From Phocoena phocoena (taxonomy: Eukaryota; Chordata; Mammalia; Artiodactyla; Phocoenidae): a stretch of DNA of 64,000 nt. The stretch lies in NCBI RefSeq assembly GCF_963924675.1, contig NC_089222.1:7322501-7386500 (forward strand). Reading direction: 5' to 3'. The notes beneath the pieces were generated by a model. That model saw only the letters and a program-made list of their open reading frames with translations, searched no databases and had not been told where the DNA came from. Position numbers and translations under genes: made by a program. Of this stretch, positions 45,430 to 56,060 are shown piece after piece; position 1 is the stretch's first letter; each line of letters begins with the position of its first letter.

Positions 45430-47640
45430 ATATGTTGCATGGCTTCCCAAGAGAGTGTCTCTCAGATGTGATAATAGTAGCATAATAAAGGCTCCTTTTT
45501 TTTCTCCATTATCTCAGGGTTCAGGTCTCCACTTTCCCTTCCATAACATCAATGGGAATGACATAATAGAAGTATCTGTTCTATCAGACGTTCTCATAGA
45601 CATTATACTGACCCTGATGGTGCTTCACAGAACACGCACTAAATGGACCCATTATGGTTATCCTCAAAATGATTGTCAAAGTAATTGCCATTGTACGAAA
45701 AGCATTATGAGCATTTACTGCTTCTCTGCTTTGACAGCAGATACTTTTCAAACATGAATATCTCAGCAATTAAAATCACAAACATAATCACAGCAACAAA
45801 GGCCCTGTCTTCAACTCTCATTTTTAAAAAACAGTGCTAGTTTTTTCCCCAACTTAAATGGAATAAAATGGTTTCACATTTTAGATTTGGTATTGATGTG
45901 AATTGAATAATGCAATTAATTGGGATTTTTAGTGGTATAATTATATTTCATACAAGTAACTCATTTTATGCATCAGTTTACATTCATTGAATTAAATAAT
46001 TCAAAATAAACAGTTATCATAAGGAACATGCTCATGGCATTTTAATAGCACTTCAATCAGATTTATACAGACTAATTGGGAAAGAAACATATACACATGA
46101 AAACACAGATATACACCATACACCCCACCACTCAGCAAGCTCAAAAAATCCCAGGAATTTTTATTTCCATTCCTGTTTTGGTGATGTATTGTTCCAAAAG
46201 AACAGCCTGACATATTTAAGCCAAATTTTAATTGAGTTAAAATTGTGTGAGTGCCAGGAATTTTCAGCCTGATTTGAGTCAAAGTAGCTGAATCATAAAT
46301 CCTGTCCAGACTGACTTCGAAAAGAGCTCAAAGCCCACTCCCTTCAATAGCATAGGGGCTTCAGTGCCATAATGTATTCTGTACTCAAGCATTAGAGGGA
46401 TTGCTGGACTTTTCATATTCATTTGATGGCAGTTGTACATTCACAGCAAGTCAGATACCATTGCAAGAGATAAGCCAAGGAAAGAGCATGACTGAAGGGG
46501 TGGGAGGAAGTGGAGAGTAGAAGGTATGACAATTTTAAAAAAATACATTTTTTTAAATTAAAAGAAAAAAGGAGTCCTGGGAAAAACAAATTTGGAACCT
46601 GTGGTGGGAATTCTAATTCTAATTCCTGGAAAGTTTCCAGCATTTGTTAAAGTTCTCAGAAATGTTCTGGGATCCTGGATAGATTCCAGGGTACTGACTT
46701 TGGGAGTCACAACAGGTGGTAACCACTAGGGAATTCACAAAGCCTCAAGGTAAGTCCCTAGGATAAACTGCTGGAGAATTAGGGAAAATAAATTAAGACA
46801 AGAAAAGAAATTCAGACTGTTTACACCATCAAAATAAAAATCTAAGTTGGACCATTAAAAACCATTAGGATGTCCACCACCATAAAGACATCTCTTATGA
46901 AAGGACTAATAGCTCTATTGCTAATGGGACTCTCAGAAGCCAAAGCCACAAAGTGGGTGGATTGAACTTTTAAAAGCTGTTAGAGTGCTTGCCTCCTAAC
47001 GCCAGTGCTAGAATAAGTTTATCACAGAATGAATTAGATCGAATTTGGCTCTGAGAGACCAAAGTCTTAGCTAAAGAAATGTCACCCTCCAGCTTCAAAT
47101 AATTGAGAATGCCATTGTCCTGAGCAACTGCTTATTTTATGTTTAAAGACTGTGGTCCCGGAACTTGTAGATATCTAATCTACAAAAATGATAAAGATCT
47201 TACTAAGACAACCTAGAATTACAATGGCCATTATGCGGAACATTCCAATTGGACAAAAACTTCATTTAAGTACACTTGGAAGTAAGGGTTCCCAAATAAA
47301 ACAAACAGAATGGGCTACCTATTTTAATTGGCATGCCAAAGCCTCTAAAAGCCTCCAAGATTCCAAAATAGCTTAATTAAAAGATTCATTGCAAAAGGCC
47401 AGTGAAAAACTAAGGCTACAAGAGGTACCTGAAACAAAAGACTTTAAGACTGACATATGTTGGGGGGGTGGTAGCTGATGTATTGAATTAAAACTATGCA
47501 GACGATGACCAGCTGAATGAGGAGTTACAGCTACTGCACAGGGTCGGCAGGGAGTCCCCTCAGCATCCAAGCTCCTATTTTGGGGAAATGAAAACCCTGG
47601 GGTCATTTCAATTGAAGATGCAGTTTCAGTACACTCATAC
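45430..47640. other. Unassigned DNA, possibly ERV-derived toward the right
   Basis: No exon was recognised. From about 46750 rightward the sequence may belong to the same retroviral remnant as 47640-47900, since a 62-codon frame at 47188-47376 is lysine- and glutamine-rich. I cannot assign it to a gag domain. Confidence 0.35.
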
Positions 47641-47900
47641 AAAGGAAGTAAAGTCACAAGATTTATTATGCACAGATCTCAGAAGCCGGGGGAAGGGAAG
47701 TCCTCTGTGTCAAGTCACGATTGAGCAGGAGACAGAGAGCATCCCCCTCTGAGGGATTCTCTGGTAAACTGCTACCAGTTATTCCTTTAAACAACCAAGG
47801 GGAAACTAAAATTAAAAGTAATGGAAAACCTTGTTAAATTCTGGTAGCTACTGGGGCTACACCCTTTATTTTAAAACCCACCAATTCCAGACCTTGAAGA
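47640..47900 (+). pseudogene. Probable endogenous-retrovirus protease remnant
   Basis: One frame from 47775 to about 47883 fits the N-terminal half of a retroviral aspartic protease: a 'PVIPLNNQGETKIKSNGKP' lead-in, then an active-site-like segment that reads LVATGAT at 47841-47861. The family normally has Asp where this copy has Ala, and an in-frame stop precedes it at 47835-47837. Both changes disable it. The C-terminal half, polymerase and envelope were not recognised. A chance match is possible. Confidence 0.45.
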
Positions 47901-49500
47901 TGGGATATGGGGAAAATGGCAGAAGCTGGCAAAGGGTAAGAATTCTTATCAAAGTTAGCTTTCTTAGATTTCTGAAGTGCCCAGTCGAAAGAGGAAAATA
48001 AAATTTCACGTTGTCCTTTCCTTATGCAAATTCAGACTCTTGTGAATTTGGTTTGGGGTACCCACTGGTTATTGATCTTCTTTCTCCCAGGGACAACGAC
48101 TGACTTGTTTGCCTTGTTTTGTGTCCTGAGGACTTGGCTTGGCAACTATCAGCTTAAGGGTCCCCAAATTAGAGCCAGACAGAAATGTGCGTTGCACTCT
48201 ATTTACGTCAGGGGTCCTCCAGACTGTTGCCAGCTCTCAAGAGAATCGTCTAAGCCTGTCTTTCTTGTGGCTGTCTCTGGGAGTGGCTCTAGATTTGGGG
48301 AGACTAGTATCTTTGGCACCCTCTTCTGTGGCACTTCTTGTGTCCAAGGGGTCGTTCAGTACTTCCAGGAATATTTACTGTTTGTCCTGGCTGAAACTTG
48401 ACAAGATATTTGAAAGGATTTCAATGATCTTTTATGAATACTACGCTGAGACCCAAAGAGGCAACTGTGACTGAGAGTCACCCTAAGGCTGCTGTTTTTG
48501 ATCAAAACTCTTGAATGGTCAAGAGGATGATCAAATGAGGGGAACTATGGAAATAAAATTCTAGGCCTAGGATGGAGCTGCTCCTGCTTGGGGTGCCTTG
48601 TTAGCAAAACACAACTTAGATAACTTTCCTGTCCTGTAAATGCTCTACTTGACCAGAAATGCTGTATATCCATTCATATTCCTCCCCAGGTCATTCACAT
48701 ATGCAGGCAACACTGGAACCACTATCAAAGGTACGAAGTGTGGGGCTGCCCTCCGGAAGTCAGATAAGCCATACCTATAACTTGATGTAACAACTAACAA
48801 GTTCTAAATGCTTTACAAATATTAACTCTTAGACCTGAAGATTCTGATTTAGTAGGTATGCCATAGGCCCCAGAGAAGTTTGAAAAAGAGGCATTAGCAT
48901 ATAATTGTTTTTTTTAACTCTTCTTTCTATAATAGGCTGTACATGTAAATAATGTTTTTTGTTTGTTTTTGTTTTTTATACATATTGAGCGTTCTTGGTA
49001 AGCTAACTAGTAAAGGTGATTCTTGGGTGATTCATAATTTAAATTGACTTAAGACTGATTACCAGGAGAAAAGCATACACATTTTTCATAAGTTTTAGGT
49101 GAGATGGGAACCTTCATTAAGAATGAAAATCCAAAGAAATAGGAGAACCTACATGCTTTTATAGTAGGGTGAACAAACAGAGGCAGTTGTGGAAAAATAA
49201 CTAAGCTATGTGGGGAGGCTAAAAAAAGATAATAATTATTTTAATAAGTTCTGTCTGTGTAGAATTCTCTTCAACTTCTTACCCTTGATGATAAAAATGT
49301 CACTTTCCTTCAGGTATAGGGAGGACATCTTTCACAGGGGAATTTCATCTCCTGCTTGTAAGAAAAGGAAAAAAATTCAGATTGGTGATTTTGTTTGTTT
49401 TGTTTTTTTGGGGTGGGAGTGGGTGGGTTCCTGTTTTTCAATTGCCTCTAACTCAAAGCAGTCCTTATGCCAAAGTGGCGTATTTTGAGATAGCATATTC
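47901..49500. other. Unassigned DNA, may include ERV or LTR sequence
   Basis: An ORF at 48024-48401 (+) has a hydrophobic start and no recognised domain. The stretch 49025-49500 ('accaggagaaaagcatac', 'gtcactttccttcaggtatagggagg') has the feel of an old LTR-type interspersed repeat, but I cannot name it. A faint MER20-like piece may lie at 48835-48880. Confidence 0.3.
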
Positions 49501-49509
49501 TGTCACCCT

Positions 49510-49700
49510 TCACTACATACCAGTGTTATAATTTTCTAATGTATTATTTTACAAGCATGCCAATCTTGAGAATTAGATCATTATCATACCCATTTTACAG
49601 ATGATGGAATGAAAGCACAGAGTGTACAGAGCATTAATGTAAAGTCACAAAGCTGGTAAATGTCAGAGCTGGAATTCAAACCCAGACTCTGACATAACAG
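49510..49700 (-). repeat. MIR SINE
   Basis: Inverted MIR: 'cttgagaattagatcattatcatacccattttacagatgatgg', 'gtaaagtcacaaagctgg', and 'gagctggaattcaaacccagactctgac'. Well preserved for MIR. Confidence 0.85.
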
Positions 49701-50765
49701 TATACAGACTCAAATGTATATTGCCTCACTTCAAAGCTATTTGGAAAGCACCCAGCCCTGGCAGTGCTGCCGCCATCTGGCAAAGGACTCCCTCCAGAAG
49801 GGAATAGAAGAAAAGAAGTAAAATTAGTAGCACTTGATTCAAGCGACTATATGTTACATAAGACTTCTACAGAGACCCCTCAATTGAAGACATCTTGGGC
49901 TCAGAGGCAGAGTTGGGAGTGGGAGTAGTAAGGGAAAATCATCAGCTGCAACCCCCTGCCCTACTTACCAGTTCCACTGAAGCTTGGAAATATGCTATGG
50001 TTGAAGAATATTTTTGTAGTAAGAAAGCTGACTTTGGTCTAAGGTTTCACTTAGGGAGTGAATTTAGAGAAGTTTCTTCCATTCATATTATCATAATAAA
50101 TGGGAAATTTAAAAACTTTATCTAGTTTTATAATTTTCCAGAACCATCTGGAGTTGAAATTAGATGATGGTGTGAAGATTTGCAAAACCACGCTAGGAAA
50201 ACCTTTTCCCTACAAAATCTAAGCAGAAAATATTATTTATATTTAAAATGGAAATAAAATTATGGGTCTATGAGAACCAACTACCTGGGCTTCAATCTTG
50301 CTTTTGGCTCCTGAGTTGGAAATTATACAATTAAATGTTCTTTGAGTGCAGAATCATAGCTTGAAAATGTGCTTGCCCTGGACTCCCTGTAACTTCTTCC
50401 CTGTATATTAGAAGTCTTTAAAAACATTTTAAGAAAAAAAAATATCGAGGTCATATCTAAAGCTTGATTCTAATTGTCACAATTGTGTCTGTCCAACCTT
50501 GAGATCAGGGAAGAAGTTGACCTTCGATCAGATGCCTAGAAAAGCCCACCCATCCAACTTTGGCAACTTTACTGACTTCTAGCTCTAGATTTGAGAAGAA
50601 CACTTTTAAAGTATATTTCCCTTTACTTTGGAGAACGTTGGTTTTAAAGATTTTCTTGCTTCAGTAGACATGATCAGATAGGTGTCTATAACCTCTGTCC
50701 TCTGAAAGATCGTGTGATAGGCTTTTTCTATAAATTGGCTGTTGTGAATGTCCCTACAGTGGTAG
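49701..50765. other. Unassigned DNA
   Basis: No recognised gene or repeat in about 1 kb. Confidence 0.4.
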
Positions 50766-50768
50766 GAA

Positions 50769-50793
50769 CAGAAAAGTTCTTAGAACTTTTCTG
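50769..50793. repeat. Perfect 25-base palindrome
   Basis: Arms cagaaaagttct and agaacttttctg are exact reverse complements around a single T. It lies directly upstream of an AT-rich minisatellite. Confidence 0.95.
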
Positions 50794-50804
50794 AAAAGTA
50801 TATT

Positions 50805-50920
50805 TTAATATATACATACATATAATTATTTTTATATACACACGTACATAATTATTTTGTATATACACATACATAATTATTTTAAAATATACGTATATGT
50901 AATTATCTTTAAAATAATAT
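50805..50920. repeat. AT-rich minisatellite, about four units of 26-27 bases
   Basis: Repeated theme 'tatatacacatacataattatttt' in four diverged copies. It may form hairpins through its TATA parts. Confidence 0.8.
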
Positions 50921-51030
50921 TTGTTTGGATAAGAGAGCTTGCATACAAGAGAGTGGAATGCAAATCCGAGAGTGAATTACCCAGGGATCCTCAGTAAGAA
51001 TGAGAGAAACGATGAACTCAAAAAAGGTCA

Positions 51031-51380
51031 GGGGGCTTCCCTGGTGGTGCAGTGGTTAAGAATCTGCCTGCCAATGCAGGGGACATGGGTTCGAGCCCTG
51101 ATCTGGGAAGATCCCGCATGCTGCAGAGCAGCGAAGCCTGTGTGCCACAGCTACTGAGCCTGCGCTCTTGAGCCCGCAAATCACAACTACTGAGCCCACG
51201 TGCCACAACTACTGAAGCCTGCATGCCTAAAGCCTGTGCTCCACAACAATAGAAGCCACCACAATGAGAAGCCGTGCACCACATCCAAGAGGAGCCCCTG
51301 CTAGCCGCAACTAGAGAAAGCCCATGCACAGCCAAAAATAATAAATAAATAAATAAAATAATTTTTAAAAAACACTAAAA
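51031..51380 (+). mobile_element. CHR-type SINE, long form
   Basis: Starts 'gggggcttccctggtggtgc' with 'gggttcgagccctgatc'. Unlike the short form, it continues with 'cacaactactgagcccacg', 'ccacaatgagaagccgtg', 'gccgcaactagagaaagccc' and a (AAAT)n tail. Flanks near 51022-51030 and 51385-51394 (aaaaggtcag / aaaagggtcag) suggest a decayed TSD. It is an older subfamily than the short forms nearby. Confidence 0.95.
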
Positions 51381-51594
51381 AAATAAAAGGGTCAGTGGGT
51401 GCCTCTCCTGTGCATCGATTTGTCCCATAGGCCATTAGTAATCAGGTCCCACCCTTTGTTGCCAAAAATTGTTAAAAAATGATTAAAGAAGACAATTTAG
51501 GGCTATTAACAAATTTTATTTAACATTCATGATGTGGACAGTCTGCTTTCAGAGAACTGCAAAACTGGGTGAAATTAAGAGGGTTTTACAGGAT
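51381..51594. other. Spacer, possibly part of an unnamed old repeat
   Basis: Together with 51844-52095 this reads as one continuous block that was split by the SINE at 51606. It has text such as 'gcaaaactgggtgaaattaagagggttttacagg'. I suspect an old LTR but cannot name it. Confidence 0.3.
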
Positions 51595-51795
51595 AAAGAA
51601 TAAAGGGCTTCCCTGGTGGCGCAGTGGTTGAGAGTCCGCCTGCCGATGCGGGGGACACGGGTTCGTGCCCCGGTCTGGGAGGATCCCGCAAGCCGCGGAG
51701 CGGCTGGGCCCGTGAGCCATGGCCGCTGAGCCTGCGCGTCCGGAGCCTGTCCTCCGCAGCGGGAGAGGCCACAACAGTGAGAGGCCCGCGTAACG

Positions 51796-51837
<42 letters not shown>

Positions 51838-51843
51838 ATAAAG
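51595..51843 (+). mobile_element. CHR-type SINE, short form, with very long pure poly(A)
   Basis: The body runs 51606-51798 and the tail is about 37 uninterrupted A (51799-51835). An exact 11-base duplication, aaagaataaag, lies at 51595-51605 and 51833-51843. CpG sites in the body are largely intact ('cgcaagccgcggagcgg', 'cgcgtccgg', 'gcagcgggag'). Both facts point to the youngest insertion in the window. ORFs of up to 154 codons on the minus strand are SINE by-products. Confidence 0.98.
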
Positions 51844-52095
51844 AACAAGATATATAGAAAATACCTGATTGTGGGTACCACACAGTCGACCTTGTTTGGA
51901 GTGAGAAGGAACAAGGAAGTAAGCATAGAGCCCAGATTTGGCTTGGTGTTTGGGGATTGGCTGACTGGATATTCTGCACTTCTGGTCAAGCAGAGCATTT
52001 CGCAGGGACACAAAATTCATTTAAGTTTTGGTTTGCTGACCTGGCGTCCAAGGCAGGAGTGACTCATTCTTGGGCTTAGAATTTAATTTAACAGA

Positions 52096-52633
52096 AGGAA
52101 AATTATTTTTCCTCCCTTACAATTCTGATTTAGAAATTCAAAAGGAAAGGCAGGGATCTCTATTAAAAATAAACAACCTCTAGAGATGATTTTGATCCCT
52201 AGATAGATTCAAAAAACAGTGACTTGATCCTCTGATGAGAACCAATGAGCTGGTAGATTTCATAGACTCATAGGATGTTGAAGGAAAAAAAAAAACCTTG
52301 GAGATCACTTAGAGATTTGTCTTCCCATGTATTTACTGGTGTAAACTTTCCTCCAAAATAATTTTCATGTAGAAGCACAATAGATAATAACAGCTAAACA
52401 CACAGCCACTCTGGTGGATATCACTGTGCATGGACCCCCAAGCACCTCCATGGAGCAGCCGAGGTTCCCAGTAACACAGTTTAGAAATTGTGTTTAGAGA
52501 TGAGGAGACTAAGGCCCAGAAAGTCAAAGTCATTTTTTTAAGGTAAACAGCTAACTCACTCCTGAGACATGATTAGAAACTTTTCTTTACACAAACCAGC
52601 CCAACTTAAAATTAAGGGATGGCTTAAATAGTT
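52096..52633. other. Unassigned DNA
   Basis: A weak inverted MIR-like piece lies at about 52495-52590 ('gatgaggagactaaggccc'). Otherwise nothing was recognised. Confidence 0.4.
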
Positions 52634-52692
52634 AAGAAATAAAAGTCACTTCAATTAAAAAAAAGAAAAGAAAAGAAAAGAAATAAAAGTCA
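52634..52692 (+). mobile_element. Micro-insertion: A-rich tail flanked by exact 15-base repeats
   Basis: The 15-base sequence aagaaataaaagtca occurs at 52634-52648 and again at 52678-52692. Between them lie 29 bases that are nearly all an A-rich (AAAAG)n tail. This fits a retroposon insertion truncated almost to its tail. A local tandem duplication that trapped the A-rich tract is the alternative. Confidence 0.6.
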
Positions 52693-52784
52693 ACTGAAGA
52701 AATTATTTGTCATGGAGAAGCAAAAAATAAAAATGCATTATACTTAACAACGTGGGTTCCATCATATTATTGGTAGTATGTTTA

Positions 52785-52915
52785 CGATCCACTGTTGGTT
52801 GAATCTGCCAGTGTGGAATCCATGGATAAAATGTGGGACTTAAGCATCTGAGGATTTTGGTATCCACGGTGGGTCTTGAAACTAATCTCCTGCAGATACT
52901 GAGGAGCAACTGTAA
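52785..52915. mobile_element. Tigger-type (Tc1/mariner) MITE remnant
   Basis: Both inverted ends are present next to each other: 'gatccactgttggttgaatc' with 'ggaatccatggata', and 'gaggattttggtatccacgg' ending 'gaggagcaactgta'. The middle of the element is deleted. Confidence 0.65.
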
Positions 52916-52919
52916 TGCA

Positions 52920-54875
52920 ATAATATGTAATGTGATAACATACACAGTAATTCCATCTTTGTAAACCACAGCAAAATTGTATGAGTCTATACATTTATAT
53001 AGACCTGTATCTTCATAAGCAAAGAGTTATATAGGAAAGGGCTTTGGTGGCCTTGAGGTAGATTCTTTTAGTTCTCACTCATTATAATTTTTAAAATGTG
53101 ATTGCTCTAAAAGTGGTTTTTATCTTTTCCTGTATACTTGAGTTCAATATGTATATAAAAAGCACATGAACTCTTCTGCATAGACTGTAATTGAGAATCT
53201 AGGTCAGAGCCAGCCTTGAGTTCAAGGACCAGGTTCTGGATTTATTCCTGCGGAAAATGGCAACTCATTGACTCACTGAATGATTTCAGGGAGGGATTCT
53301 TTATGATTTGACTTATTTCCTAGAAAGGAAATCTTCACAGCCAAAAAGTATGCCTGACACCACAGATGATTGTTCTCTTTAAGTCCCACTAAGTTTAGAG
53401 TTTAGCTTAGATTAGAGCTTAGAGTTGGCTCATATGTCTATATAATATATATAAAAAACTGAATGCTGTTGGAGATTTCAGAATTGCTTTCTCAAATATG
53501 TGTATTACCAACACAGCCCTAGAGCCACTTTTTTAGAGTCCATCAAGGCTTTTTCAGTACTTCCCATCTTTAAACATTGCAAGTACTTTAGGCAAGGCCA
53601 GTACAGCAAAAGTAAAATAATATACCCTAAAGGATAATGCCTGGTTTGATTTGTTTTTGTGTTTTCTCTCTTTGAGTTGACATATCCTGTTGCAGTGTTT
53701 GCTTTTGTTCCCTCTTCCATTTTTAATGGCAGCCATATAGTGGACTCACAGCTTTTAGAATTTTTCTTCAGCCCCCTTAAATCTCATTTTAGTCATTATC
53801 TTATATGACTCAATATACTACATGTTCTCATTTCTCTTCCCTTCTCCCAGGCTTACTGCTTTCCTGAGGTTTATGTTTATCCTGGGCATATTTTCTCATC
53901 TGTGGACATAAAATTGACTTTTTGGGCTGCTGATTTTGATATTTTATATTTCCTGTTCTATTTACTTTTACAATGAGGAAGAGCTGTTTTAAAAGTGACC
54001 CTTGGAAAGATGTTCATTTCCCTAGCCAAGACTCTGCCTTATAAAGTCTCTCTCTCTCTTCTAATACGACCCTACACTTCTCCCCAGTGCATTGCTCCTT
54101 TGTACATCTTAATGCTGTGAGCTTTTGTGGATACTTATCTGATCATTGTTCTAATGTGGCAGCACCTACTACAGGTCCCTTGTTGGCTTCAGAGACCAAT
54201 TTCACTGTGACTGTGGAAGTTTGCAGAGTGTGGGGTGAGGGGAAGAAGACATCTACACCTTACTGCTGACAGAGGGTCCTCAACTCATTGTCCCCTCTTT
54301 TATCCTTACTTTCTGAATCAAGTGTGTGTAAAAATAGAAAATGTATATATGTAAGCTATTTACCTTTCTCACTTCACAGTTCCAATGCTGTGCTCCTCCT
54401 CTCTTCTGACTGAGCAAAGACACCCTCCATCTGTAATATCCCTCACTGCACTGTACCCACTACATTCACACTTGATTGTCAAGTCATATTACAGAATTCA
54501 GCTCTGAGACACTTCACAAATAAGTACCCCACGAAGCAATTTTAATATGCTATAACTTACTATGTTTTATTATATACAACATATAATAAATTTTGGATCC
54601 TTTTAAGCAAATTAGGCATTTTGATAGTGGCTTTGTAATATCTGCTGAATAACTCCATTATAAACTTCCTATTATATTATATGGTATAGTTCTTTTCTAG
54701 TTCTGTTTCCCTATTTTGATTAAAAGCTATATGAGGCTGAAACTTTGCTATTCTTATCTATCTTTCATCAACTCCATAGAACTAGATAGTACTAGAACTC
54801 ATTAATTTATTGTTATTAACTAATCAATAATAGAATGAGAGGACCCGTGTTTCCATCCATGAGACTTATAAGGGC
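52920..54875. other. Mostly unassigned DNA
   Basis: About 2 kb. Text at 53215-53300 ('gcggaaaatggcaactcattgac') resembles a very old mammalian repeat. No exon or RNA gene was recognised. A CT run lies near 54048-54059. Confidence 0.4.
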
Positions 54876-54879
54876 AAGA

Positions 54880-55345
54880 ACAGTGCCAGCACAGAGTATA
54901 CACTCCCAAGTATCCTTCAACTGGAGAATGGATAAACCAGTGGTGATACATCCATACAATGGAATACTACTCAATAACAAAGGGGAACAAAGTACAGATA
55001 CAATTACAGGAATGAATCTCTCAAATACCTTATGCTAAATGAAAGAAGCCAAACTCAAAAGCCTGCACACTTTATGAGTCCATTTATACCTCATTCTGGA
55101 AAAGATAAAACAATAGGGACAGAAAAGTCATCTGTGGTTGCCAAAGACTGAGGGTGAGGGCAGGAGTGTTTGACAAATGAGGAGCATGAGGGAAATTCTG
55201 TGTGGGTAATGAAACTGTTCTATATTTTGATTGTGGTGGTAGTTACACGATTGCATATGTTTGTTAAAACCCTCATAACTTATAGAATATGAAGAGTGAG
55301 TTTTACTGCATGTAAATTATACCTTAATAAAAAATTTTCAAAATT
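54880..55345 (+). mobile_element. Old L1M-type LINE, ORF2 end and 3' UTR
   Basis: L1 order: 'caagtatccttcaactggagaatgg', 'ccatacaatggaatactactc', 'ttatgctaaatgaaagaagcc', 'tgtggttgccaaagactgagg', 'gattgtggtggtagttacac' and 'tgcatgtaaattataccttaataaa'. No TSD was seen. Confidence 0.85.
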
Positions 55346-56058
55346 ATGGTTGAGTAAAAGAATAAATGAAGACACCACATCTTTAAGTAGAAACAATACA
55401 ATTAGAGCAATGAAGTCTTAGGTAAAGAGTTGCAGTGCAAAGAGAAGACAAGGAGATGAGTCCCTGTGGAAGGGCTTAGACTCCTCAAATCCATGTCAGG
55501 TTTTGACATTGACAAGCTATGGATCAAAGCATCAGAAGAAAGAAAATCCCTAATGGGGACTTTATTTTCTAGAAATCATCTTGTTGGCACTCCTAGGGCA
55601 ATATTAACCTGTGTGGCAGGGTAATTACTACCTCTCCTTTTGCTAATATCTAAAATGACTAGCTTTGCTATAATAATAGAAACATGAATTTGAAGTAAAA
55701 CAACAGCAAGAAATTTTCTTTTCAGATTTTACCTCTTTCTAGTGATATGTCTGAGTTTGCAAATGTTAAAAGAAAAAAAAACATAAGGTGGTCAACCTGT
55801 ATCTATCTATCTATTTATATCACTAGTTATCTATCAAGGAGAAATATTAAGGGCTTATAGAACTTAAGGAGGCCCAAACTTAAGAGCAAGAAATCTTTGT
55901 TTTTGTAGAACAATGTGAAATAACCCAAAGTGGTAAGGAATGAAATATATCAATAGAGAATTGACCATAACAGTGTAAGGTATTTGAATATTTTATGGAA
56001 TGTTGTTCACACTCAGGAAAGGAATACATATCTAGAACTTGTAAATGACATTGAAAGA
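55346..56058. other. Unassigned DNA
   Basis: Contains a short TATC repeat at about 55799-55815. No gene was recognised. Confidence 0.4.
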
Positions 56059-56060
56059 TG

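Noticed and set aside
51549..52020. Three overlapping minus-strand ORFs of 134-154 codons with a phenylalanine run
   Set aside because: The phenylalanine run is the reverse of the SINE poly(A), and the rest is SINE body.
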